Origin: Streptomyces sp. MMG1121
GTDB taxonomy: Bacteria; Actinomycetota; Actinomycetes; Streptomycetales; Streptomycetaceae
Direction of reading: 5' to 3'
DNA length: 64,000 nucleotides
Assembly: GCF_001280015.1 (NCBI RefSeq)
Contig: NZ_LGDV01000187.1
Location: 1-64,000, forward strand
Within the stretch, counting starts at the first letter, position 1; the number at the start of each line of letters is the position of its first letter. Shown in pieces: positions 27,174 to 35,123 of this stretch. Position numbers and translations under genes: made by a program. The notes beneath the pieces are model-generated. The model did no database searches. It worked only from the letters and a program-made list of their open reading frames with translations, and was not told the origin of the DNA.

Positions 27174-27187
27174 TTAGGCAAGCCTTA
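27174..27187. promoter_or_regulatory. Iron-box-like palindrome in the divergent promoter region
   Basis: TTAGGC-AA-GCCTTA is a near-palindrome (5 of 6 pairs) resembling the core of actinomycete DtxR/IdeR/DmdR iron boxes, between the importer and the operon. The match is partial, so this is a weak call. Confidence 0.3.
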
Positions 27188-27239
27188 TTCCTGACGTCGA
27201 AGAAAACGTTCTTCCATCGACCCCTTGTGATCGAAATAG

Positions 27240-27251
27240 TTAAGCCCTTAG
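27240..27251. promoter_or_regulatory. Candidate MarR operator upstream of the catabolic operon
   Basis: TTAAG-CC-CTTAG lies 87 bases before the first operon gene. The reverse complement, extended by GAAATC, strongly resembles the palindrome GAAATCTTAGCCCTAAGA in front of the MarR gene at 38.1 kb: both have GAAATCT followed by a pair of A/T-A-G arms around two C or G. Confidence 0.45.
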
Positions 27252-27337
27252 ATTTCTAGTACTTCGACACCGGGAGACGAGGCCAGACGGCCCGCCGCGT
27301 GCCGAGGCACCAGCACCGCCCTTTTCTGGAGGTTCAC

Positions 27338-28825
27338 ATGCCGCGCATCCCAGCCGACGAGATCCTCATCGCGGGCCACTGGCGACGCGGCGGCGGCCTG
27401 CCGATCCACACCGTGAACCCGGCCGACGGCAGCGTCATCACCACCGTCCACGCCGCCTCGGTCGACGACGTGGACGAGGCCGCGCGCGCCGCCGCCGCGG
27501 CCGCCGCCGCACCCGAGTGGCGAGGTCTCCTCCCGCATCAGCGAGCCCGCGTCCTGTACCGGATCGGTGACTTGACCGAAGAGCACGCCGAACACCTGTC
27601 GGCGCTGCAGACCGCCGACACCGGCAAGACCCTCGGCGAGACCCGCGCCCTCGCGCTGAGCGCCGCCGGCACCTTCCGCTACACGGCCGCGGCGCTGGAG
27701 ACCGCCGAGGACGCCCTCACGCCGTCGCGCGGCCCGTACGTGACGATGAGCGTGTACGAGCCGATCGGCGTCGTCGGCGCCATCAACCCGTGGAACTCGC
27801 CGATCGCCTCCGACGCGCAGAAGATCGCGCCCGCCCTGGCGGGCGGGAACGCCGTCCTGCTCAAGCCCGCCGAGTGGACGCCCCTGGTGTCCCTCGCGTT
27901 CGGGCGCATCGTCCATCAGGCCCTCACCGAGGCCGGGCTGCCGACCGCGCTGCTCGCCGTCCTGCCTGGCAAGGGCAGCATCGTGGGTGACGCGATCGTC
28001 AGGCACCCGCTGGTCGGCCGGATCGGCTTCACCGGCGGCACCGGCACCGGGCGCACCATCGCTCGCACCGCCGCCGACAGGCTCATCCCCGCCGCGCTCG
28101 AACTCGGTGGCAAGTCACCGACGATCGTGCGCGAGGACGCGGATACCGCACAGGCCCTGGCGGGTGTGATGTACGGGATCTTCTCCTCGAGCGGCCAGTC
28201 CTGCATCGCCGGCTCGCGACTGTTCGTCCACTCATCGCTGTACGACTCCTTCATCGGCGAACTCGTAGACCGTGTACGGAAGTTGAGGATCGGGCCGGGT
28301 ACGTCCCCCGACACACAGGTCGCGCCGCTCGTGCACCACAAGCACCGCGACGCGGTCGCCGCGTACGTCGAGCTGGCGCGCGAGGAGGGCGGGCGGGTGC
28401 TCTGCGGCGGCCACTCACCCGAGGGCGAGCAGTACGCGAAGGGGGCGTACTACCTGCCGACCGTGATCGACTCCCTGCCGAACTCGGCCCGCGTCTGCCA
28501 GGAGGAGATCTTCGGCCCGGTGCTCGTCGCACTCCCCTACGGCGACGAGGACGAGCTGGTCGCCGAGGCCAACGACTCCGTCTTCGGGCTCGCCTGCGGC
28601 ATCTGGACGCGGGACGCGGGCGCCGCGTGGCGGCTCGGGCGTCGGATCGAGGCGGGGACCGTCTGGATCAACACGTACAAGCAGTTCTCCATCTCCACTC
28701 CGTTCGGCGGGATGAAGGACTCCGGGCTCGGCATCGAGAAGGGCCGCGACCTGATCCGCGCCTACCAGCGGCAGAAGTCCCTGTACTGGGGCACCGACAC
28801 CGCTCCCCTGCCCTGGGCCAACTGA
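27338..28825 (+). CDS. NAD(P)+-dependent aldehyde dehydrogenase
   Basis: 495 residues from the ATG at 27338, with TGGAGG upstream. The fold is complete: GVVGAINPWNSPIASDAQKI (substrate/cofactor approach), KPAEWTPL, FTGGTGTGR (cofactor glycine motif), LELGGKSPTIV (catalytic Glu) and SSGQSCIAGSRLFV (catalytic Cys). GPVLVALPY-type C-terminal segments and FGGMKDSGLGIEKG follow. It oxidises an aldehyde, in this setting probably a semialdehyde from ring cleavage or a side-chain aldehyde. It is the first gene of an eleven-gene operon with very short gaps. Confidence 0.95.
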   Translation: MPRIPADEILIAGHWRRGGGLPIHTVNPADGSVITTVHAASVDDVDEAARAAAAAAAAPEWRGLLPHQRARVLYRIGDLTEEHAEHLSALQTADTGKTLGETRALALSAAGTFRYTAAALETAEDALTPSRGPYVTMSVYEPIGVVGAINPWNSPIASDAQKIAPALAGGNAVLLKPAEWTPLVSLAFGRIVHQALTEAGLPTALLAVLPGKGSIVGDAIVRHPLVGRIGFTGGTGTGRTIARTAADRLIPAALELGGKSPTIVREDADTAQALAGVMYGIFSSSGQSCIAGSRLFVHSSLYDSFIGELVDRVRKLRIGPGTSPDTQVAPLVHHKHRDAVAAYVELAREEGGRVLCGGHSPEGEQYAKGAYYLPTVIDSLPNSARVCQEEIFGPVLVALPYGDEDELVAEANDSVFGLACGIWTRDAGAAWRLGRRIEAGTVWINTYKQFSISTPFGGMKDSGLGIEKGRDLIRAYQRQKSLYWGTDTAPLPWAN

Positions 28826-28848
28826 CGTATTCCTTGGGAGATTCCGAT

Positions 28849-29787
28849 ATGAACCACCCTCCGATCGCCCGGCTGCGTGCGCTGCGCTCGGTCGAACTGC
28901 TGACCCCGGGCTTCGCCGAGGCCGCCGACTTCTACGAGGAGGTTTGGGGCCTGGAGGTCGTCGAGGCCGGACACAGCGCGAGCTGGCTGCGCGGCACCGG
29001 CGAGGAACACCACGCCCTGCAGCTGACCCGCTCCGAGAAGACCGGTCTGGGCCGGCTGTGCTTCGCGGTCGGCACCCCCGCCGAGGTGGACGAGGCCGCG
29101 CGCCGGCTCGAGGCGCGCGGGATCACGCTCGTCACCGGGCCCGGCCCTCTCGACCAGGTGGGGGGTGGCTACGGGCTGCGGTTCCACGACATCGACGGGC
29201 GGCTCGTCGAACTCTCCGCCGGCACCTGGGCGGTCGCGGCGCGCGGCCGGGACGAGGCACTGCCGGTCGGCGTCACACACGCGGTCCTCAACACCCCCGA
29301 CATCGACGCCTCCGTCGCCTTCTACCGCGACGTGCTCGGGATGCGGGTCTCGGACTGGTCCGAGCACCAGATGGCGTTCCTGCGGTGCAACACCGACCAC
29401 CACTGCATCGCCTTCAACCAGGCGCCGTGGGTCTCCCTCAACCACGTGGCGTACGAGATGAGTTCACTCGACCACTTCATGCGGGGGCTCGGCCGCCTCA
29501 AGCACCATGGGATCACCCCCGAGTGGGGCCCTGGGCGGCATGGTCCCGGCAACAACACCTTCTCCTACTTCACCGACCCGACGGGCCTGGTGTGCGAGTA
29601 CACGTCCGAGGTCGCGCAGGTCGTCGAGGACGCGTGGATCTGCCGGACCTGGCGGCGCACGCCCGAGCTGTCCGACACCTGGGGCACCGCGGGCCCGCCG
29701 TCGAAGCGGATCCGCGCCCACATGGCGGGCACGCCCGACGGCAGCCCCGTCGTCCCGCCCGTCGACGCCGAAGGGGTCGCAGCATGA
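28849..29787 (+). CDS. Extradiol-type ring-cleavage dioxygenase (VOC superfamily)
   Basis: 312 residues from the ATG at 28849 with TTGGGAG upstream. There are two VOC modules. Residues 10-125 begin RLRALRSVELLTPGFAEA; residues 140-270 begin VGVTHAVLNTPDIDASVAFY. In the C-terminal module a metal His in VTHAVL, a second in SLNHVAYEM and a glutamate in GLVCEYTSEV fit the H-H-E iron site of type I extradiol enzymes. The active-site tyrosine precedes as YF-TDPTGL-VCEY. Expected reaction: opening of a catechol next to its hydroxyls. It overlaps the next gene by four bases (ATGA). Confidence 0.9.
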   Translation: MNHPPIARLRALRSVELLTPGFAEAADFYEEVWGLEVVEAGHSASWLRGTGEEHHALQLTRSEKTGLGRLCFAVGTPAEVDEAARRLEARGITLVTGPGPLDQVGGGYGLRFHDIDGRLVELSAGTWAVAARGRDEALPVGVTHAVLNTPDIDASVAFYRDVLGMRVSDWSEHQMAFLRCNTDHHCIAFNQAPWVSLNHVAYEMSSLDHFMRGLGRLKHHGITPEWGPGRHGPGNNTFSYFTDPTGLVCEYTSEVAQVVEDAWICRTWRRTPELSDTWGTAGPPSKRIRAHMAGTPDGSPVVPPVDAEGVAA

Positions 29788-30581
29788 GCAGGGTTCGCAA
29801 GGTCGGTCTCATCGGCTGGGGGGCCATCGGCCGGATCGTCGGCAGCGCGGTGGCCGCGGGTGAGGTACCGGGGGCCGAGCTGGTGGGCATCGTCGACAAC
29901 CGGCCGCTCGGCGACGCGGTTCCCGCTCCGCAGCTGACCGTGGAACAGGCCCTGGAGTCCTGTGACCTGATCGTCGAGGCCGCCGGGCAGGGGGTCGTAC
30001 GGGAATGGGGCGAGGCGATCCTCGCGTCCGGTACGGACCTCCTGGTGGCATCCACGGGGGCGCTGACCGACGAGGAGCTGTCGAAGAAGCTCCTGGCCAG
30101 CGGGCCCGGCCGGGTGTACTTCACCGGTGGCGCGGTCGGCGGGCTCGACCTGCTGCAGGCGGTGCGCGCCATGGGCCCGCTGAACGAGATCAGGCTGACC
30201 ACGACCAAGCTGCCCTCGACTCTCGAACAGCCGTGGATGAACGGGGAGTTGCTGGCCGCGATGCGCTCGGCGACCGAACCCGTCGAGGTGATGCGCGGAA
30301 CCGCACGTGACGTGCCGGTCCGGTTCCCCAAGTCGACCAATGTCGCCGCCTCCGTGGCGCTCGCGGTCGGGAACCTCGACGCGGTACAGGTCAGCGTCAT
30401 CGCCGACCCGGCGGCCGTACACACCTCGCACGTGCTCGAGGCGAGCGGCGCACACGGCTCGTACCGCTTCGAGATGCGCCACCTCCCGGACGCGGTCAAC
30501 CCGGCCACCAGCCAGGTGGTTCCGTACGCGGTGTTGCGCTCGCTCGCGGCCCTTGCCGGACGCCCCGGGCAGATCCTGTGA
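29784..30581 (+). CDS. Aspartate dehydrogenase-like NAD(P)-binding enzyme
   Basis: 265 residues from the ATG at 29784. An N-terminal Rossmann domain starts with VGLIGWGAIGRIVGSAVAAG. The C-terminal domain has TLTKLPSTL-like TTTKLPSTLEQPWM, KSTNVAASVALAVGN (NAD-fold signature of L-aspartate dehydrogenases) and a His in AVHTSHVLEA. The family converts L-aspartate to iminoaspartate or the reverse, yet here it sits in an aromatic-degradation operon without nadA or nadC. Its real substrate may therefore be an amino or imino intermediate of the pathway. It is coupled to both neighbours by ATGA and GTGA overlaps. Confidence 0.9.
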   Translation: MSRVRKVGLIGWGAIGRIVGSAVAAGEVPGAELVGIVDNRPLGDAVPAPQLTVEQALESCDLIVEAAGQGVVREWGEAILASGTDLLVASTGALTDEELSKKLLASGPGRVYFTGGAVGGLDLLQAVRAMGPLNEIRLTTTKLPSTLEQPWMNGELLAAMRSATEPVEVMRGTARDVPVRFPKSTNVAASVALAVGNLDAVQVSVIADPAAVHTSHVLEASGAHGSYRFEMRHLPDAVNPATSQVVPYAVLRSLAALAGRPGQIL

Positions 30582-31381
30582 CCGCGTACGACATCACCGG
30601 ACTGCATCTGGAGGAGAACGGCTCCGGTGGCCCGCTCGTACTGTGCCTGCACGGTATCGGTTCGTCCTGTGCCGCCTTCGCACCGCAGCTGGAGGCGCTC
30701 GGACGCGAGTTCCGGGTGCTCGCCTGGGACGCTCCCGGCTACGCCAAGTCGGCCGACCCCGAAGGCGAGTTCACCCTCGACGACTACGCCGACACCGCCG
30801 CCGCGGTGATCCGCGAACGCGGCGGCAGGGCACATGTCGTCGGCGTCTCCTGGGGTGGTGTGATCGCGCTGCGGCTCGCCACGCTCCACCCGGACCTCGT
30901 CGTCTCACTCACCGTCGCCGACTCCTCGCCCGGATCCGGCACGACCCCCGAGAGGGCCGCCGGGATGCGCGCCCGCGTCCACGAGCTCGCCGATCTCGGA
31001 CCGCGAGCCTTCGCCGAGCGGCGTGGCCCCCGCCTGGTGTCCGACGACGCGCCGCACGAACTCGTCCAACGCGTCGTCGACACCATGGCCGCCGCGATCC
31101 GGCTGCCCGGATACGCATGCGCGGCCGCATCCATGGCCGGCACCGACCTGCGCGGCGAACTGGCCTCCGTCACCGCGCCCGCCCTCGTCCTGTGCGGCGA
31201 CAAGGACCGGGTCACCGGCCCTCCAGCCTCCCAGGTCCTGGCCGGCGGTCTGCACAAGACCGCGTACGTGATCGTCAAGGACGCCGGTCACCTGGCCAAC
31301 CAGGAACAGCCCGAGCGCTTCAACGCCTGGCTGCTCTCCCACCTCCACATCGTCACCAACTCCAAGACCAGCAAGGGATAG
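30578..31381 (+). CDS. Alpha/beta hydrolase, probable meta-cleavage product hydrolase
   Basis: 267 residues from the GTG at 30578, overlapping the previous stop by four bases. HGIGSSCAAF forms the oxyanion region and GVSWGG holds the nucleophile Ser (residue 91). CGDKDRVTG likely bears the acid, and KDAGHLANQEQPERF carries the catalytic His. The spacing fits the family that includes C-C bond hydrolases acting on 2-hydroxy-6-oxo ring-cleavage products. Following an extradiol enzyme, this is the expected next step; an ester hydrolase is an alternative. Cytoplasmic. Confidence 0.9.
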   Translation: MTAYDITGLHLEENGSGGPLVLCLHGIGSSCAAFAPQLEALGREFRVLAWDAPGYAKSADPEGEFTLDDYADTAAAVIRERGGRAHVVGVSWGGVIALRLATLHPDLVVSLTVADSSPGSGTTPERAAGMRARVHELADLGPRAFAERRGPRLVSDDAPHELVQRVVDTMAAAIRLPGYACAAASMAGTDLRGELASVTAPALVLCGDKDRVTGPPASQVLAGGLHKTAYVIVKDAGHLANQEQPERFNAWLLSHLHIVTNSKTSKG

Positions 31382-31386
31382 CCATC

Positions 31387-31908
31387 ATGCCGCTGACCAC
31401 CACCGAGTACGACAACGGCGGGGACCTCGCCAAGTACACCGAATCGCTGATCGCGTCCAAGGACTCCCGCGAGCCCGACTGGGGCACCCTCTCCTTCCAG
31501 GAGAAGGCCGGCCCGCAGTACAAGCGCGCGCAGATCCGCTACGTCGGCTCCGGCGCCACCGGCAACCACGAGGACGACAACCGCATCATCCCGTCCGGCG
31601 GCTTCACCTTCTCCAACATGCTGCTGCCGCCCGGCGCCGAGGGCCCCGCCCACACCCACCACGACGTCGAGGAAGCCTTCTTCGTTCTCGAGGGCAGGGT
31701 CCGTGTGGGCATCCACCGCGGGCCGGACGAGGTCGAGTACCGCACCCTCGGCTACCGCGACATGATCGTGGTGCCCGCCGGGGTGACCCGATCGCTGAAG
31801 AACGAGGGCGCCACGGACGCACTCTTCTGCGTGATCATCGGCACGCGGAAGCCGCAGGTGCCGACCTACCCCGAGTACTCGCCGCTGTACGGCGTCACCC
31901 GTGACTGA
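31387..31908 (+). CDS. Cupin-domain protein
   Basis: 173 residues from the ATG at 31387, with AAGGGA upstream. A single cupin barrel is at residues 60-155, with the first motif PAHTHHDVEEAFFVLEGRVRVG (H-x-H and the acidic residue) and the second in DMIVVPAGVTRSLKN. The N-terminal 60 residues are polar (SKDSREPDWGTLSFQEKAGP). Cupins with this architecture occur in degradation operons as isomerases, decarboxylases or oxygenases; the metal ligands look present. Its reaction here is unknown. It overlaps the next gene by eight bases. Confidence 0.9.
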   Translation: MPLTTTEYDNGGDLAKYTESLIASKDSREPDWGTLSFQEKAGPQYKRAQIRYVGSGATGNHEDDNRIIPSGGFTFSNMLLPPGAEGPAHTHHDVEEAFFVLEGRVRVGIHRGPDEVEYRTLGYRDMIVVPAGVTRSLKNEGATDALFCVIIGTRKPQVPTYPEYSPLYGVTRD

Positions 31909-32644
31909 CCAGCCTCGCAGGGTCGTCGTCACCGGCGGGGGCCGTGGCCTGGGGGAGGCCATGGCCCGCCGGGCGGCTGCCGACGGTTACCGCGTCGTCG
32001 TCGCGGAGCTCAACGAAGAGTGGGGCCGGCGGACCGCTGCGGCCATCCAAGACGCTGGCGGCGAGGCGGAGTTCGTTCCGCTGGACGTCGCCGACCCGGT
32101 GTCGGTCGAGGCGCTGGCCGCCCGAGTCGCGCCGGGCGGGCCCGTCTACGCACTGGTCAACAACGCGGCCCTCGCCAACGGTGTCGGCGGCAAGTACTTC
32201 CAGGACCTCGACGTCGAGGCGTGGGACCGGCTGATGACGGTCAACGCACGCGGGCCCTGGCTCGTCGCGAAGCACCTGCTCCCGCTGATGCCACGTCCCG
32301 GGCGCATCGTCAACATCGCTTCCGACGCGGCTCTGTACGGATCGCCGCGGCTCGCCCATTACATCGCGTCCAAGGGCGCCGTCATCGCGTTGACCCGGGC
32401 GATGGCCCGCGAACTGGGCCCCGAAGGCATCACGGTGAACGCGGTGGCGCCGGGCCTCACCGAGGTCGAGGCGACGGAGACCGTACCCGCCGAGCGGCAC
32501 GCGCTGTACGCGAACAACCGGGCCATCGCCCGGCCCCAGCAGCCCGACGACCTGGTCGGGATGGTGTCGTTCCTCATCGGCGAGGAGTCCCGGTACCTGA
32601 CCGGCCAAGTGATCGCCGTCAACGGCGGCTTCACGATGCACTGA
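31901..32644 (+). CDS. Short-chain dehydrogenase/reductase
   Basis: 247 residues from the GTG at 31901, eight bases inside the cupin gene. It is a classical SDR: TGGGRGLGEAMARRAA (cofactor), NNAALANGVGG, catalytic Ser in VNIASDAALYG, and the Y-x-x-x-K motif in HYIASKGAVIALTRAM. NGGF closes the C-terminus. In the operon it could dehydrogenate the cis-diol made by the Rieske oxygenase to a catechol, or an alcohol side chain. Confidence 0.95.
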   Translation: MTDQPRRVVVTGGGRGLGEAMARRAAADGYRVVVAELNEEWGRRTAAAIQDAGGEAEFVPLDVADPVSVEALAARVAPGGPVYALVNNAALANGVGGKYFQDLDVEAWDRLMTVNARGPWLVAKHLLPLMPRPGRIVNIASDAALYGSPRLAHYIASKGAVIALTRAMARELGPEGITVNAVAPGLTEVEATETVPAERHALYANNRAIARPQQPDDLVGMVSFLIGEESRYLTGQVIAVNGGFTMH

Positions 32645-32666
32645 ACCACTCGCGCAAGGAGTTCTC

Positions 32667-33458
32667 ATGGATCTCGGCCTCGCCGACCGCACCGTACTGG
32701 TCACCGGCGGCAGTTCGGGCATCGGCCTGGCCACGGTCAGGGCGCTGCTCGACGAAGGCGCCAACGTCGCCGCCTGTGGGCGCGACGCCGACCGGCTCGC
32801 CAAGGCGGCCGCGCACCTGAAGGCCGGTACGGACAGGCTGTTCGGCGGTGTGTGCGACGTACGCGACGCCGACGCCGTAGCCGACTTCACCGAGCGCGCG
32901 GCCGCGCACTTCGGCGGGCGCCTCGACGCTCTCGTCAACAACGCAGGACAGTCGCGCATGAAGCCGCTCGACGAGGCGACCGCCGAGGACTGGCGCGACG
33001 AGCTCGAGCTGAAGTTCGCGGGCGTGCTCAATCCGCTTGCCGCCGCCCGCCCTTACCTGCGCGCCTCGGGCGCTGCCGCGATCGTCAACGTCAACGCCGT
33101 CCTGGCCAAGCAGCCCGAAACCCGGCTGATCACGACGAGCGCGGCTCGCGCCGGCATCCTCAACCTCTCCAAGTCCCTCGCCAGCGAGCTCGCGCACGAC
33201 GGCATACGCGTCAACTCCGTCTGTCTCGGCCTGATCGACACCGGCCAGTGGACCCGCCGCTTCGCCGCCGACGACAGCGGCCTGGACTACGACGCGTGGC
33301 AGGCCGAGATCGCCGCCGACCGGGGCATCGCGCTCGGGCGGCTCGGCCGGGCGGAGGAGGTCGCGTACGCGATCGTCACGCTGCTGTCGCCGCGCGCCTC
33401 GTACATCACCGGAACCAGTATCGACGTCTGCGGCGGAGTCGGCCGCGGCATCCTCTGA
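32667..33458 (+). CDS. SDR-fold protein lacking the usual catalytic Tyr and Lys
   Basis: 263 residues from the ATG at 32667, with AAGGAG upstream. The Rossmann start is normal (VLVTGGSSGIGLATVRAL) and NNAGQSRMKP follows. Where the family has Y-x-x-x-K it reads RLITTSAARAGILNL, so Tyr is Thr and Lys is Arg; the catalytic Ser site reads VNVNAVLAK. The same TSAARAG-type sequence recurs in a subgroup of SDRs in degradation operons, so this may be a specialised, non-oxidoreductase or altered enzyme rather than a broken one. It ends in GVGRGIL. Confidence 0.93.
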   Translation: MDLGLADRTVLVTGGSSGIGLATVRALLDEGANVAACGRDADRLAKAAAHLKAGTDRLFGGVCDVRDADAVADFTERAAAHFGGRLDALVNNAGQSRMKPLDEATAEDWRDELELKFAGVLNPLAAARPYLRASGAAAIVNVNAVLAKQPETRLITTSAARAGILNLSKSLASELAHDGIRVNSVCLGLIDTGQWTRRFAADDSGLDYDAWQAEIAADRGIALGRLGRAEEVAYAIVTLLSPRASYITGTSIDVCGGVGRGIL

Positions 33459-33468
33459 GGAGCCCTCG

Positions 33469-35109
33469 ATGACCCCTGTGACCTACCGCAACGGAGGCGA
33501 GCTCCTCGCCGCCCATCTCAAGTCCCTCGGCGTCGACGCCGTCTTCGGTATCGTCTCCGTGCACAACCTCCCGCTCGTGGAGGCGATCGAGGCCGACCCG
33601 GAGCTGCGTTTCGTACCGGTGCGCCACGAGGCCAGTGCCGTCAACGCCGCCGACGCGTACGGACGGGCACGCGGCAGCATCGGCTGCGCGCTCACCTCGA
33701 CCGGTACGGGTGCGGGCAACGCCGCCGGTTCGCTGGTCGAGGCCCTGTCGTCGGGGACGGCCGTCCTGCACGTCACCGGCCAGGTCGAGTCCGAGTACCT
33801 CGGCAGCGGACGCGGCTTCATCCACGAGACGAAGGACCAGCCCGGGATGCTCAGGGCGGTGTCGAAGTACGCCGCGACGGTCACCTCCGCACGGGATGCG
33901 GGGCACATCCTGCGCGAGGCGTCCGTCGCCGCCCTCGCCGCGCCCGGGGGCCCAGCGAGCGTCGAGTGGCCGATCGACCTGCAGTACGCGGCCCAGTACG
34001 ACGTCGTCGAGGCGGCCGAGGGCGTCGGGCTTCCGGTGCCCGACGCCGCCGAACTGGCCGGTGCGCAACAGCTGTTGGCGTCCGCCCGGCGGCCGCTGAT
34101 CTGGGCGGGTGGTGGCGCCAACACCGCTCGAAGCGAGCTCCTGTCGCTCGTCGAGGCGACCGGCGCCGGGCTGTTCACGTCCAACTCCGGCCGTGGCTCC
34201 GTACCCGAGGACCATGAGCTGGTCATCGGCAACTTCGCCACCACCCCCGCCGGCCGTGCACTGCTCGACGACGCCGACGTCCTCGTCACCGTCGGCACCC
34301 ATTTCCGCTCCAACGAGAGCGCCGACTACGGCCTTCAGCTGCCCGAAGCGCACATCCAGATCGACATCGACCCCGCCGCCCTGGGTCGCGTCTACCCGGC
34401 CCGGCACGCCCTGCACGGTGCCGCGGCCGCCGTACTGCCACGGCTCACCGAGGCCGCGGCCCGCGCGGACGCCGACTGGACGGCCCGGACCCGCAGCGTC
34501 CGCGACCAGGTGCGCGCCACCCTGCACGACAGCATCGGCCCCCAGGCGGCCATCTGCGACGCCCTCGCCAAGGCCCTCCCCCGCGGCGCCGTCGTCGCCC
34601 GTGACGTGACGATCCCGTCCTCCTCCTGGGGCAACCGCCTGCTGCCGATGCACGATCCCCGGGCCAACGTGTTCCCGCGCGGCGGCGGCATCGGCCAGGG
34701 CCTGGGCATGGGCATCGGCGCGGCCGTCGCCCGCCCGGACGAACCGACCGTGGTCATCGCCGGCGACGGCGGGCTCGCCGTGCACCTCGGTGAGCTGCTC
34801 ACGCTGGCCCAGGAACGACCGCGGCTGACCCTCCTCGTCTTCAACGACGGCGGATACGGGGTGCTGCGCAACATGCAGGACAAGTACAGCGAACGCCGCT
34901 TCGGCGTCGACCTGTTCACGCCCGACTTCGCGCACCTCGCCGCCGCCTGCGGGCTCCCGTACGCCCGCATAGCGGACGAGGGCGAGGCCGCGGACGTGAT
35001 CGCCCGGGCGGTCGCCTCCGACGGTCCCACCCTCGTCGAGGTGGACCTCGTCGCGCTCGGTCCGATGAAGGACCCGTTCACCCCGCCCGTCAAGATCCCC
35101 GCCGCGTAG
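33469..35109 (+). CDS. Thiamine diphosphate-dependent enzyme (2-oxo-acid decarboxylase/acetolactate synthase type)
   Basis: 546 residues from the ATG at 33469. The N-terminal PYR domain has the conserved Glu in RHEASAVNAADAYGRARG. The central domain (residues 195-330) is followed by a PP domain with GDGGLAVHLGELLTLAQ and FNDGGYG, the GDG-x(25-30)-NN-type ThDP-binding motif, here N-D-G-G-Y-G. The family decarboxylates 2-oxo acids or joins them to aldehydes. After ring opening, a 2-oxo acid product is a natural substrate. It is separated from the previous gene by only 10 bases. Confidence 0.94.
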   Translation: MTPVTYRNGGELLAAHLKSLGVDAVFGIVSVHNLPLVEAIEADPELRFVPVRHEASAVNAADAYGRARGSIGCALTSTGTGAGNAAGSLVEALSSGTAVLHVTGQVESEYLGSGRGFIHETKDQPGMLRAVSKYAATVTSARDAGHILREASVAALAAPGGPASVEWPIDLQYAAQYDVVEAAEGVGLPVPDAAELAGAQQLLASARRPLIWAGGGANTARSELLSLVEATGAGLFTSNSGRGSVPEDHELVIGNFATTPAGRALLDDADVLVTVGTHFRSNESADYGLQLPEAHIQIDIDPAALGRVYPARHALHGAAAAVLPRLTEAAARADADWTARTRSVRDQVRATLHDSIGPQAAICDALAKALPRGAVVARDVTIPSSSWGNRLLPMHDPRANVFPRGGGIGQGLGMGIGAAVARPDEPTVVIAGDGGLAVHLGELLTLAQERPRLTLLVFNDGGYGVLRNMQDKYSERRFGVDLFTPDFAHLAAACGLPYARIADEGEAADVIARAVASDGPTLVEVDLVALGPMKDPFTPPVKIPAA

Positions 35110-35123
35110 GGAGGCCCACAGCC

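Noticed and set aside
31387..31908. Ectoine synthase for the cupin
   Set aside because: No other ectoine genes are present, and the N-terminal part and context differ.
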